DNA from: Mycolicibacterium confluentis
Lineage (GTDB): Bacteria; Actinomycetota; Actinomycetes; Mycobacteriales; Mycobacteriaceae
Direction: 5' to 3'
Length of the DNA stretch: 64,000 nt
NCBI RefSeq assembly: GCF_010729895.1
Contig: NZ_AP022612.1
Location: 4,464,001 to 4,528,000 of the forward strand
The notes under the pieces are model-generated. The model made no database searches and was not told the origin of the DNA. It saw nothing but the letters and a program-made list of their open reading frames with translations. The translations under genes were made by a program, and so were the position numbers. This document shows, one piece after another, positions 41,249 through 49,256 of this stretch. How positions within the stretch are numbered: the first letter of the stretch is position 1; every line of letters begins with the position of its first letter.

Positions 41249-41296
41249 GGCCGTGTTTGTACGCCGACGCGCCGTGTTCGGCGTACAAACACGGCC
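41249..41296. repeat. 48-base perfect palindrome, copy 1
   Basis: Arms of 19 bases at 41249-41267 and 41278-41296 are exact reverse complements around a 10-base loop. The core of the arm is GTTTGTACGCCGA. It lies between the 3' ends of the SnoaL-like and L,D-transpeptidase-like genes and could act as a two-way terminator, but an almost identical copy at 42001-42050 lies in a divergent gap, so it is better seen as a dispersed palindromic element. Confidence 0.85.
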
Positions 41297-41298
41297 CC

Positions 41299-41967
41299 TC
41301 ACTGCTGCTTGGTGACGGCGATCATCGCGCCGGGCCGCAGCCAGCGCATGATCTCCACGAGCTTGCCGTCGTCGAGCGCCACACATCCCGCGGTGGCGCC
41401 GCCGTCGGTGGTGTGCACGAAGAACGCGCCGCCCTTGCCGGGCACGCGTTCCTTGTTCACGCCCATGACAATCGCGTGCTTGTACTGCGGGATGTGCAGA
41501 TTCTCGGTGCCGCTGCTGGGGTTGGTGTTGAAGGCGCACTGGTCCTTCTTGCAGACCTGCATCAGGTTGTAAGTCGGGCTCTTCATATCGCCGTCCCACC
41601 AGTGGTCGGGCGTGACCTGGACGTACTGCAGTCCACCGCCCGGATTAGGAGCTGTGCCGAACGCGAAGTCCAGGGTGTAGACACCCATCGGCGTCATCAT
41701 TGAGCCGTCGAAGTGGTCCTTCGACATGCCCTTGGCCCCGATCTTGGCCGGGATCGCCGCTGCCGCCAGTTGCCAGCCCGCGGCGCCGCGCTGCCACACC
41801 TCCAACTGGGCGTCCGAGCCGCCGGTGCCGACGACCGACAGCACCTGCGTGGCGTTGCCGACGCTGTTGGCGAACCACGGCGTGAACTCGGCATGGGCGG
41901 TCGGTGCGGCGACGAATGCCAGGCAGGCAGCGATGAGCACACTGAGCAGACGGCGTGCGTGGTTCAT
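41299..41967 (-). CDS. Secreted L,D-transpeptidase-fold protein (Rv0309-like)
   Basis: A 222-residue exported protein with a signal peptide (MNHARRLLSVLIAACLAFVA, cut after PTAHA). The YkuD-type motif is present: His185 and the nucleophile Cys195 in FFVHTTDGGATAGCVALDD. Such proteins form 3-3 crosslinks in mycobacterial peptidoglycan or attach other groups to it; this subgroup lacks the usual Ig-like domains and may have another substrate. From memory it corresponds to Rv0309. ATG 41967 has GGGGAC upstream. The gene is bracketed by two near-identical palindromes, at 41249-41296 and 42001-42050. Confidence 0.85.
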   Translation of the reverse strand: MNHARRLLSVLIAACLAFVAAPTAHAEFTPWFANSVGNATQVLSVVGTGGSDAQLEVWQRGAAGWQLAAAAIPAKIGAKGMSKDHFDGSMMTPMGVYTLDFAFGTAPNPGGGLQYVQVTPDHWWDGDMKSPTYNLMQVCKKDQCAFNTNPSSGTENLHIPQYKHAIVMGVNKERVPGKGGAFFVHTTDGGATAGCVALDDGKLVEIMRWLRPGAMIAVTKQQ

Positions 41968-42000
41968 GGTGTCCCCATCGTCTCCCACCCCCTCCGCGAC

Positions 42001-42050
42001 CGGCCGGGTTTGTACGCCGACACGCCGTGTTCGGCGTACAAACCCGGCCG
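42001..42050. repeat. 50-base perfect palindrome, copy 2
   Basis: Arms of 20 bases (42001-42020, 42031-42050) are exact reverse complements. The 10-base loop differs from that of copy 1 (41268-41277) by one base, and the arms differ at one pair of positions plus the outer ends. The compensating arm changes keep perfect pairing, which points to selection or copying as a hairpin. It lies between the divergent L,D-transpeptidase-like gene and the membrane protein gene at 42170. Confidence 0.85.
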
Positions 42051-42169
42051 GCCAGGGGGTGGTGCGGGGGTGTCCTCCTTGGCTGCGGGTCGCAATTGTC
42101 CAGCTAGGGCGGCTGCACTCCGCCAAATCACTGAATAGCGCCCCAGCAAAATCCGGTTACGATCGCAGG

Positions 42170-42772
42170 ATGTCCGATGCGCCGTTTGGGGGGCTGCCGC
42201 CGGCACCGGGAACTCCCCAACCCCACACAGGCATGACCCACGCCGCCCGCACGCCCATTGCGCCCCCTCCATGGCCGCCCCAGGGGCCACCTCCCGCGCG
42301 TCGCCCGTCCCGGTTGCCGCTTGTACTGGTGTCGCTGCTGGCGGTGGCCGCACTGGCTGTGGCTATTGCGTCGTGGTTTCGGCCTGCGCCTGCCGAGGAT
42401 GACTCGACTGCGCCCCAGTACAGCGAGCAGGAGATCGCGGATGCGAACGCCGCTGTGTGCGATGCGTACCACGTGGTTTACGCAGCACTCACGACTGCAT
42501 CATCAAGGATCAGCACGGACCCGACAGATACCTTCGTACTATCGGTCGAACTCAAGTTGGCCCTCCATGCGTCAGGTGACTATCTGAATTCCGCGCTCCG
42601 TAAGAATCCAGCAACGCCTCAAGCCCTAGCAGCGGCCATCAACAAACTCGCCGATACATACCACCGCGCAATCTTGGACCAACTGGCTGACGCTCCAGCC
42701 GCCGACATCGAATCGCGCAGGGCCGACATCAGGTCGGCTGAGTTAGCCGTAAGGCGCGAATGCGGTGTTTGA
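42170..42772 (+). CDS. Single-pass membrane protein of the ESX-associated module
   Basis: A 200-residue protein: a Pro-rich cytoplasmic head of about 48 residues, one membrane helix (about 47-66, RLPLVLVSLLAVAALAVAIA), and an outer helical domain with two conserved-looking cysteines (AAVCDAYHVVYAAL and the terminal RRECGV). Proteins of this shape stand in front of DUF5631/DUF5632 genes in mycobacteria, as does Rv3901c. Function is unknown. ATG 42170 has no ribosome site; TACGAT six bases before may be a -10 box of a leaderless mRNA. The 3' half is lower in GC than its neighbours. Its stop overlaps the next start by eight bases. Confidence 0.75.
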   Translation: MSDAPFGGLPPAPGTPQPHTGMTHAARTPIAPPPWPPQGPPPARRPSRLPLVLVSLLAVAALAVAIASWFRPAPAEDDSTAPQYSEQEIADANAAVCDAYHVVYAALTTASSRISTDPTDTFVLSVELKLALHASGDYLNSALRKNPATPQALAAAINKLADTYHRAILDQLADAPAADIESRRADIRSAELAVRRECGV

Positions 42773-44921
42773 TGTTCCCGGCGGCCCGTGGGCTAAGCCC
42801 ATTGTGGGTCCACATTGGCCAAGCGAAGCAGCAGTCACTGCCGCCGCAAACTCGTCACGTAATCGAGCGTCGAACCAGACGCTCCTTGAAGATTACGGGC
42901 TCCAGCTTGGTGTTACGCGAACTGGCGTTTTGGGCCCCCTCAGCGGTGTCACTGCGGACGCGACCCGGTCTGCATTTCAGAACGGGGAGACCCACTCGAA
43001 TGATGTGTCACGGCGAAACGGCATCAAGAAAGCCGCTTATTCATCGGCCGCCAGCGAGCTCGAGGGCTTGAGATCGGAGCTGAGACAGGTCGCGGCAGAC
43101 GCCGACAAGGAAATTTCTGGCATAGCGCAGTCCAAGAAACCGCTGCCTCAGAAGATCGCTGAGATAACTGCGGCGATTGAGAAGCACTCGGAATACGCTG
43201 CACACAGGGCAAGTCAACGTGCAGATTCAATGTTGAACTCGCTACGCGAGGTACTACTTACGCAGGGAGATCAACGAACGCCGGAAGAATTTGCAAGGGC
43301 GAACGGCATCGACATCGGCAAGCCTCCACCGCAGACTCAAAACGACATTCGCTCGTTCGTAGAGAAGAATCTCGCCGATTCATCGCAGCTGCCTCGGAGT
43401 CCGATCCGACAAGACCCGTTGACTGACAACGTCTTAGCGATGTCCGATAAGACAGACCAGGTTGCGCAGCCGATGCCGTCGCCAACACAAGACCTGACTG
43501 ACTCGTCCCTAACTCGCTCAGGCGAATACAGCAACACCGTGAGCAATGTGGCGCCTGCACCGGATCAACTAACCACGAGTGCATTGCCCGCCGCCCTCCC
43601 CGACGCCACCCCAATCACCTCCCCCACGGCACCCACCGCCCCAACTATCCCAACCACAGGCACCACGCTCCCGTCCGCCAACGTCAGCGCACCCGTGGCG
43701 CCGTCGACCCCCAGCATCCCTACCGCCCCAACAACTTTCGGACCGCAACAGTTCACCGACAGTTTCACCAGGGGCATGGACATGGGGACGCCGTTGTCCA
43801 CCAGCACAGAAGCGCTCACTCAGAACGTGATGGACACCGCGTTCCACCCGACGCCCCCGACGCAACCAGACTTCGCGCCCTCCACGAGCAATTACTCACC
43901 GCCGACCGTCCCCTCGTCGGGTCACGCCATCTTCGACGCACCCGCAACAAGCGTCGAGCCGGCGCAGGCCACCGAGTCCTCGACGCTGTACGCCGCCCCA
44001 GTCGCGCCCGTCGCCGCTGCACCGATCGCACCGGCAGGCCCCGTCGTACCGAGCACCACACTCCCTGCTTACGGCGCCGACCTCCGACCACCCGTCGCCG
44101 CCACGCCCGCACCACCCCCGCCACTTGCCGCCGCCCCCACATCAGCCCCGGTCAATCCGTCGGCAGGCGCAGGCGCACTCAACCAGCAGGCCGTCGTGCG
44201 CCAACAACCCACCGCGGCAACGCCACCCGTCACACCGACGGGTCTCACCGAGGCCGCCTTCGCAACGTCTGCAGGTGCCGTCGCCGGCGCCACCTCCGCG
44301 GAAGCCGCCAAACGAACCAGACTGCAGGATCTGCTCGAAGCCGTCGCCCGTCAGGAACCGAAGCTGCGCTGGGCCATTGGCGAACGTGAGGACGGCATCA
44401 CGGTCTTGGTCACCGACCTCGCCAGCGGGTGGATACCTCCGCACGTCGAAATCCCCACAGGAACAACAGTTCTGCTACCAGAGCGTCGAGCGGCAAGCTT
44501 GGGGTCCCTGCTCCCCGACACCGAGATCGTCGAAAGCTGGAGCCCAGGCCAGTTTCTCCCGGACGCCAAAGACGTTGAGCAGGTGCCGATGTCGATCCGA
44601 TCCCGCGATCTTCCCCAGGTGGACGACCTCAACTGGGAGCTGACACAGGCCGCCAACTGGCGTGACGGTCTGCCGAGACTGGCCCACACTCTCGCCAAGG
44701 CGGGGGTCGCGGGCACCGGCATCCTCGACACCGAAGCTGAACTCCTGCGCGAACACCTCCACGCCCAGGCGCAGAAGGTGCTCGCAACCTACCCCAACGC
44801 CGACCCCCAGGAGATCGGCAACTGGCAACTGCTGGCCGCGATCGACGCTCTGATCGCCGGCCGGAAGACCACCGTGAACTACCATTTCGCCTGGTTCCAG
44901 GCATTGCAGGGGGGACGATGA
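42765..44921 (+). CDS. ESX-associated protein with helical head and DUF5631/DUF5632-like C-terminus
   Basis: A 718-residue protein in three parts. Residues 1 to about 205 are helical and polar (GPWAKPIVGPHWPSEAAV, then long amphipathic stretches), like heads of ESX substrates. About 205-510 is low-complexity Pro/Ala/Thr. About 515-718 (RLQDLLEAVARQEPKLRW, TVLVTDLASGWIPPHVEIP, ELLREHLHAQAQKVL, AIDALIAGRKTTVNYHFAW) closely fits the DUF5632/DUF5631 pair of Rv3899c, which lies near CpnT and EsxE/EsxF. Role unknown; secretion or helping secretion by a type VII system is inferred. It starts at GTG 42765, overlapping the previous gene. The N-terminal 800 bases are 48-60% GC in lines counted by hand, against 75% further on. 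Confidence 0.75.
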   Translation: MFDVPGGPWAKPIVGPHWPSEAAVTAAANSSRNRASNQTLLEDYGLQLGVTRTGVLGPLSGVTADATRSAFQNGETHSNDVSRRNGIKKAAYSSAASELEGLRSELRQVAADADKEISGIAQSKKPLPQKIAEITAAIEKHSEYAAHRASQRADSMLNSLREVLLTQGDQRTPEEFARANGIDIGKPPPQTQNDIRSFVEKNLADSSQLPRSPIRQDPLTDNVLAMSDKTDQVAQPMPSPTQDLTDSSLTRSGEYSNTVSNVAPAPDQLTTSALPAALPDATPITSPTAPTAPTIPTTGTTLPSANVSAPVAPSTPSIPTAPTTFGPQQFTDSFTRGMDMGTPLSTSTEALTQNVMDTAFHPTPPTQPDFAPSTSNYSPPTVPSSGHAIFDAPATSVEPAQATESSTLYAAPVAPVAAAPIAPAGPVVPSTTLPAYGADLRPPVAATPAPPPPLAAAPTSAPVNPSAGAGALNQQAVVRQQPTAATPPVTPTGLTEAAFATSAGAVAGATSAEAAKRTRLQDLLEAVARQEPKLRWAIGEREDGITVLVTDLASGWIPPHVEIPTGTTVLLPERRAASLGSLLPDTEIVESWSPGQFLPDAKDVEQVPMSIRSRDLPQVDDLNWELTQAANWRDGLPRLAHTLAKAGVAGTGILDTEAELLREHLHAQAQKVLATYPNADPQEIGNWQLLAAIDALIAGRKTTVNYHFAWFQALQGGR

Positions 44922-45844
44922 CCGGCGAGATCGAATACGACGGGCACAGCTACTCCGCGGCGGACATCGTGCCGCCTCCACCCGGGATCACTCCCGACAT
45001 GATTGGCCCGACAACGGTCTGGGTCGAGCAGATCCTGGCCGCGCTGATCGCCGCCGCCAACGGTGACGACCCCAAAGACATCGCCGACCTGCAGAAGGGC
45101 TACGCCGAACGCCAAGCGCTGACCAAAGACGCCCTCACGAAGTTCCCCGAGAACGAGGCGAAGTCGCAGGCGCAGTTGCAGGAGGTCAGCAAGATGGCCG
45201 AGCAGATTCCGCAGATGGCCAGCGGCATCGCCGGCGGACTCGCGGGGGCGTTGGGTGGTGCCCTGAAGCCGCTGACCGAGATGCCCCAGCAACTCGCCCA
45301 GTCCATCCAGGGTTTCCTGCAGCAGGGAATGGGCGATCTCGGGGATGGGGCTGCGGAGATCGGCCCGGAGGCTTTCGATGCCGCCGCATGGGATGAGATG
45401 GGCGGCGGCGCAGAAGGTTTGGAGGATGCCGGAGGAGCCGGCGGCGGTGGCGGTGGCGGCACGACGCCGATGTCGATGCTCGGCCCGGCAGCACCTCCCG
45501 GGGCGTCGACGACACCCACGTCGGCCCGTGCCGGTTCGATCCCGTCCGCCCCGGCGGCACCAGTCGCACCCACCGCCCCGGTCGGCGGAATGGGCGGCTA
45601 CCCGATGATGCCGCCCGGCGCGATGCAGGGCGGCGGCGCCGGCGACAAGGACGACAAGACCGCCACCAAGAAGGTCTCCGTCCCGTCGGTCAAGAACGGC
45701 ACACCGGTCACCGGCCGCGTCTCGGCGCCACCGACCGCGCCGACCGTCTCCAAGCAGGTCGAAGGCAAGACCGTCGCCACCCGTCGCATCGTGATTCCGA
45801 GCGACAAGAACTCCGGCAAATCCGCCGACGACCCCGGTTCCTGA
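44918..45844 (+). CDS. Ala/Gly/Pro-rich partner protein of the DUF5631/DUF5632 module
   Basis: A 308-residue protein, coupled to the preceding gene by an ATGA overlap. The first 150 residues are helical (MTGEIEYDGHSYSAADIVPP, VEQILAALIAAANGDDPK, AQLQEVSKMAEQIPQMASG) with an amphipathic Gly-Ala-rich stretch around GIAGGLAGALGGAL. Then a Gly/Pro/Ala linker leads to a basic tail of about 70 residues. YSAAD near the N-terminus resembles the YxxxD secretion motif but is at the wrong end. No enzyme motif is seen. It may be a secreted partner or chaperone for the 718-residue protein. Confidence 0.7.
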   Translation: MTGEIEYDGHSYSAADIVPPPPGITPDMIGPTTVWVEQILAALIAAANGDDPKDIADLQKGYAERQALTKDALTKFPENEAKSQAQLQEVSKMAEQIPQMASGIAGGLAGALGGALKPLTEMPQQLAQSIQGFLQQGMGDLGDGAAEIGPEAFDAAAWDEMGGGAEGLEDAGGAGGGGGGGTTPMSMLGPAAPPGASTTPTSARAGSIPSAPAAPVAPTAPVGGMGGYPMMPPGAMQGGGAGDKDDKTATKKVSVPSVKNGTPVTGRVSAPPTAPTVSKQVEGKTVATRRIVIPSDKNSGKSADDPGS

Positions 45845-45867
45845 ATCGAGCAGCTAGCCTGGGTTGG

Positions 45868-47355
45868 ATGACTCTGCCCTGGCAACGCAATCGCGGAATC
45901 CGACAGATCACCCAAGGCTTGGGAACCCTCGACCGCGAGGTGTTCGAAGCCATCGCCGACTCGCCCACACCACTGCTCGACACGATCATGCCGCCACTCA
46001 CCCGCGCGGCCGACCACTCCAAGCTGTGGTTCGCGATTGCGGCGATTCTGATGTCTTCGGGCAACCCCGGCGCACGTCGTGGCGCGGCGCGGGGTGTCGC
46101 GACGCTCGGCGTCACCAGCATGGTGACCAACCAGGTGGCCAAACGGCTGTGGAAGCGTCCACGGCCGAACAGGACCTCGGTGCCCCTGCCCCGGCAGATC
46201 AAGCGGTTCCCGACGTCGAGTTCACTGCCCTCCGGACATTCGGCCAGCGCCGCGGCGTTCGCCGTTGCCGTCGGGCTGGAGAGTCCGGGACTGGGGTTGG
46301 CGCTGGCGCTGCTCGCCGGACTCGTCGGCCTGTCGCGGGTCGCGACGGGTGCGCACTACCCCGGCGACGTCGTGGCCGGCTTCGGCATCGGCGCAGGCAT
46401 CGCGGTCCTCGGCGGCAGGCTTGTGCCGCCTGTCGTCGAGACGAGGCTGCCCCGCACCGAACCCCTCGTCGTCGACACTCCCGAACGGCCCGACGGCGCC
46501 GGCGTGGTCCTGGTGGTCAACCCCGCCTCGGGCAGCGGAACAGGCGCCCGTGTGCTCGGCGAGGTGCGCGAGGCACTACCGAGGGCCGAGATAGTCGAAC
46601 TCGGCGAGGACGACGATCCCGAACAGATTCTGCGCGATGCCGCCGCGCGCGCCGAGGTGCTCGCGATCGCCGGGGGCGACGGCACGGTGTCCACGGCCGC
46701 GGCGGTGGCCATCGACGCCAAGCTTCCGTTGGCGGTGTTTCCCGCGGGGACGTTCAACCACTTCGCCAAGGACATCGGGTGCCCGACGGTGGCCGACACC
46801 GTCGGTGCCATCCGCGACGGCAGCGTGGTCTGCGTCGATCTGGTGTGCCTCAACGAGTCCCGCATGGTCGTCAACACGGCGAGCATCGGCGCGTACCCGT
46901 TCTTTGTGCAGACCCGCGAGAAGTTCGAACATCGACTGGGCAAGCCCGTCGCCGGGATCTACGCCATGCTGCACACGCTGCGCAAAGACGAGCCCGTCAC
47001 CATCACGTACGACAACAAGACCCTGCAGACGTCGCTGTTCTTCCTCGGCAATTCGGTGTATCTGCCGGCCGGGTTCGCGCCATCGCGGCGCACCAGGATG
47101 GATGACGGACTGATCGATGTGCGGATCCTGGAGACCGGCCGCCCGCTCGCCCGCCTGCGGATCCTTGCCGCGTTGGCGTTCGGCCGTTTGGAGCGCAGCC
47201 CGCTGTACCACGAGATGCAGGTGCCGGAGTTCAGCTTCACGAGCGCCAACGGACCCATCGCCGTGGCCCGCGATGGCGAGGTCGGCGAGGAGTACGACGA
47301 GGCCACGTTCACGTCGATGTATCGAGTGCTGCCGGTCTTTCGGCCTCTGCCCTGA
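45868..47355 (+). CDS. Fusion of PAP2 phosphatase and diacylglycerol kinase-like domain
   Basis: A 495-residue fusion. The N-terminal half is a PAP2-type lipid phosphatase: KRLWKRPRP (about 92-100), LPSGH (120-124) and SRVATGAHYPGD (156-167) give its three motifs, within several membrane helices. The C-terminal half from about 210 is a diacylglycerol/sphingosine kinase catalytic domain (VVNPASGSGTG, GGDGT at 269-273, FPAGTFNHFAKDIG). Such fusions occur in actinobacteria and may interconvert phosphatidate-like lipids and diacylglycerol or act on undecaprenyl-type lipids. It starts at ATG 45868, 23 bases after the preceding gene. Its 3' end overlaps a second PAP2 gene by 47 bases. Confidence 0.88.
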   Translation: MTLPWQRNRGIRQITQGLGTLDREVFEAIADSPTPLLDTIMPPLTRAADHSKLWFAIAAILMSSGNPGARRGAARGVATLGVTSMVTNQVAKRLWKRPRPNRTSVPLPRQIKRFPTSSSLPSGHSASAAAFAVAVGLESPGLGLALALLAGLVGLSRVATGAHYPGDVVAGFGIGAGIAVLGGRLVPPVVETRLPRTEPLVVDTPERPDGAGVVLVVNPASGSGTGARVLGEVREALPRAEIVELGEDDDPEQILRDAAARAEVLAIAGGDGTVSTAAAVAIDAKLPLAVFPAGTFNHFAKDIGCPTVADTVGAIRDGSVVCVDLVCLNESRMVVNTASIGAYPFFVQTREKFEHRLGKPVAGIYAMLHTLRKDEPVTITYDNKTLQTSLFFLGNSVYLPAGFAPSRRTRMDDGLIDVRILETGRPLARLRILAALAFGRLERSPLYHEMQVPEFSFTSANGPIAVARDGEVGEEYDEATFTSMYRVLPVFRPLP

Positions 47356-47953
47356 GCACCGGCAGGCACAGCAGGTAGTAGAGGTAGCCCAGCGCCCATC
47401 CGGCCAGCACATCGGACGGGTGATGGACGTTGAGCACCACCCTTGAGACGCCGATGGTCACCACAGCCACCGCACCCATGACGATGAGGGGCGTGCGCCA
47501 CTGCGCGGCGACTCGGGGCAGAAACACCGTGAGCAGCGCCAGGACGCAGACCATCACACCCAGGGCGTGCCCGGACGGAAATGACGACGACGTCGCGTGA
47601 ACCAACGCCGTTGACGGGCGCGGACGGTCCACGGCCTCCTTGACCACTTGAGTCAGGACTGCACTGAGTTCGACCGTGAGCAGTAGGAACACCGCCGTCC
47701 TGGCTTCGCGACGAACCGCGAACCAGACGATCAAACCCAGCGTGATCAGCCGGATCACCACCGGGCTGCCGATCAGGCTGACCCAGTCCCAGGCCCGCAC
47801 CCAGCCGGGATTCTCGAGGCCGAAGTCGTTGAACGGCTGCAGCAGCCTCATGTCGAATTCATGCAGCCAGGCCCAGCTCAACAGGTAACCGACCAACATC
47901 ACCACAAAGACCAGCGCCGACACCACTGCTGTCACTGCCGTCCGCGGGGTCAC
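47309..47953 (-). CDS. PAP2-family membrane phosphatase (Rv0308-like)
   Basis: A 214-residue integral membrane protein with about six helices. PAP2 motifs are KEAVDRPRPS, SSFPSGHALG and SRVVLNVHHPSD. It removes phosphate from a lipid such as phosphatidate or undecaprenyl pyrophosphate at the outer face of the membrane. Size and place agree with Rv0308. The start is GTG 47953. It runs toward and overlaps the PAP2-kinase fusion by 47 bases, so two related lipid phosphatases are convergent here. Confidence 0.87.
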   Translation of the reverse strand: MTPRTAVTAVVSALVFVVMLVGYLLSWAWLHEFDMRLLQPFNDFGLENPGWVRAWDWVSLIGSPVVIRLITLGLIVWFAVRREARTAVFLLLTVELSAVLTQVVKEAVDRPRPSTALVHATSSSFPSGHALGVMVCVLALLTVFLPRVAAQWRTPLIVMGAVAVVTIGVSRVVLNVHHPSDVLAGWALGYLYYLLCLPVLRAEAERPAALDTST

Positions 47954-48035
47954 TCCTCACTCGTACCACAACGCTTGCGCTGCCCTTTCCGAGTCGGCGC
48001 TCTACGATGCACTTCGGTCTCTGGGAAGGATGACA

Positions 48036-48980
48036 ATGGCGTCAGCGAAGTGCGTGGGATATCTCGGCGGGGCCGCAGTGGCGGCCGGAGTCGGAGTCGC
48101 GATGGCCGTGGGCGGGCAGGCGACGGCACACGCCGAGACCGACACGGGCACCGTCACCCCCACGCGCACCGCCAAGGTCGAGAAGACGCAACGCGTGTCC
48201 CCGGCGGCCAAGATCGAGGCGCGATTCGAGAAGCGTCGGGCCGACGTCGAATCAAGGCGGGTCGACGTCGAGAAGAGGGTCGCCGACGTCCAGAAGAAGT
48301 TCGCCGAGACGAAGCTCCCCAAGCTCGACAGGGAACTTCCGAAGTTCGATCCGGCCGACGCCGTGGAGAACCTCAAGAAGCAGTTCTCCACCGCGAAGGC
48401 GGCGAAGCTCACCGCGACAACGTCAGATTCTGTCCTGGCGGAGAAGGCCGCCAAAGCCGCGAAGGCGTTGACGCCGTTGAGTGCCGTCCAGACCACGGCG
48501 GCCGCCTCGGACACCGCGGCTGCCCCCGACACCGATGCTCCGTTCACCAACCCGTTCCGGGCCAACGACCCCGATCCCACACCCGCAGGCATGTTCGGCC
48601 CGGTGCTGTCGGTGCGCAACGTGGTTCTCCGTGTCTCGCCCGACGTGTTCGATCCGTTCGTGCGTGAGGGCTTTGAGGCCGGATACCGTGTGAGCCAGAT
48701 GATTCCGTGGGTGAATCTCCCTGTCCCACTTCTTCAGATCGCGGGCGGGACGATCGGAGGCGACCAGCGCGCCACGCAGGTGGCGATCAACCAACTGCTG
48801 CTGACGCTGCCGCCGATCGGGATTCTCTACTACGGCTACGACCAGGTGGCCGATCTGCTCAATGTCGAAGTCGGCGCGGCCAGGTTCAAGGAGAACTTCT
48901 ACATCAAGGCGTGGGACACCATCGATTTCCTCAATCTGCTTCACAACAAAGGCGACTCCGGACTGCCGCGCCTGAGCTGA
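48036..48980 (+). CDS. Secreted mycobacterial protein with coiled-coil stalk
   Basis: A 314-residue protein with a signal peptide (MASAKCVGYLGGAAVAAGVG, probable cut after TAHAE). About 45-110 is a charged, heptad-like helix (EARFEKRRADVESRRVDVEK onward). An Ala-rich linker leads to a C-terminal domain of about 140 residues (NPFRANDPDPTPAGMFGPVL, FEAGYRVSQMIPWVNLPVPL, ILYYGYDQVADLLNVEVGAA) that I recognise as a common mycobacterial exported domain without known function. ATG 48036 has GGAAGGA six bases upstream; ATG 48030 is too near that site. Confidence 0.78.
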   Translation: MASAKCVGYLGGAAVAAGVGVAMAVGGQATAHAETDTGTVTPTRTAKVEKTQRVSPAAKIEARFEKRRADVESRRVDVEKRVADVQKKFAETKLPKLDRELPKFDPADAVENLKKQFSTAKAAKLTATTSDSVLAEKAAKAAKALTPLSAVQTTAAASDTAAAPDTDAPFTNPFRANDPDPTPAGMFGPVLSVRNVVLRVSPDVFDPFVREGFEAGYRVSQMIPWVNLPVPLLQIAGGTIGGDQRATQVAINQLLLTLPPIGILYYGYDQVADLLNVEVGAARFKENFYIKAWDTIDFLNLLHNKGDSGLPRLS

Positions 48981-49256
48981 TGTCCCGGCCATGGCCGTGA
49001 TACTGCGGAGGTTGCTGGGCATCGGAAAGTTGCCCAGCGACGTGCGCGGCGCAGTGGAGGGGCGAAGGACTTCTCCACCTGGCCGAATTCGTGCCGGTCA
49101 TCTTGCGATTCACCGGCAGGGTGCCCGCCGTCGCGTCGCATTAGGGGCCACATCGGCGCAGAGGCGCATTGACCGGCCCATTTTGTACGCAAACCGCGGC
49201 GTGGCGCCGTACCGACGCCCCGCAAGCGGGGACCCCAGCCCGCTCGCGGGGAGGGG
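48981..49256. other. Intergenic region with palindromes and convergent hairpins
   Basis: This 276-base gap between convergent genes holds no gene I can support. CGGCCATGGCCG (48986-48997) is a perfect palindrome. GTTGCTGGGC (49011-49020) pairs with GCCCAGCGAC (49032-49041) with one mismatch, a possible terminator for the secreted protein gene. CCCCGC-AA-GCGGGG (49218-49231) and CCCGC-TC-GCGGG (49239-49250) lie just past the tam stop and could end that transcript. None has a U-tract. Confidence 0.45.
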
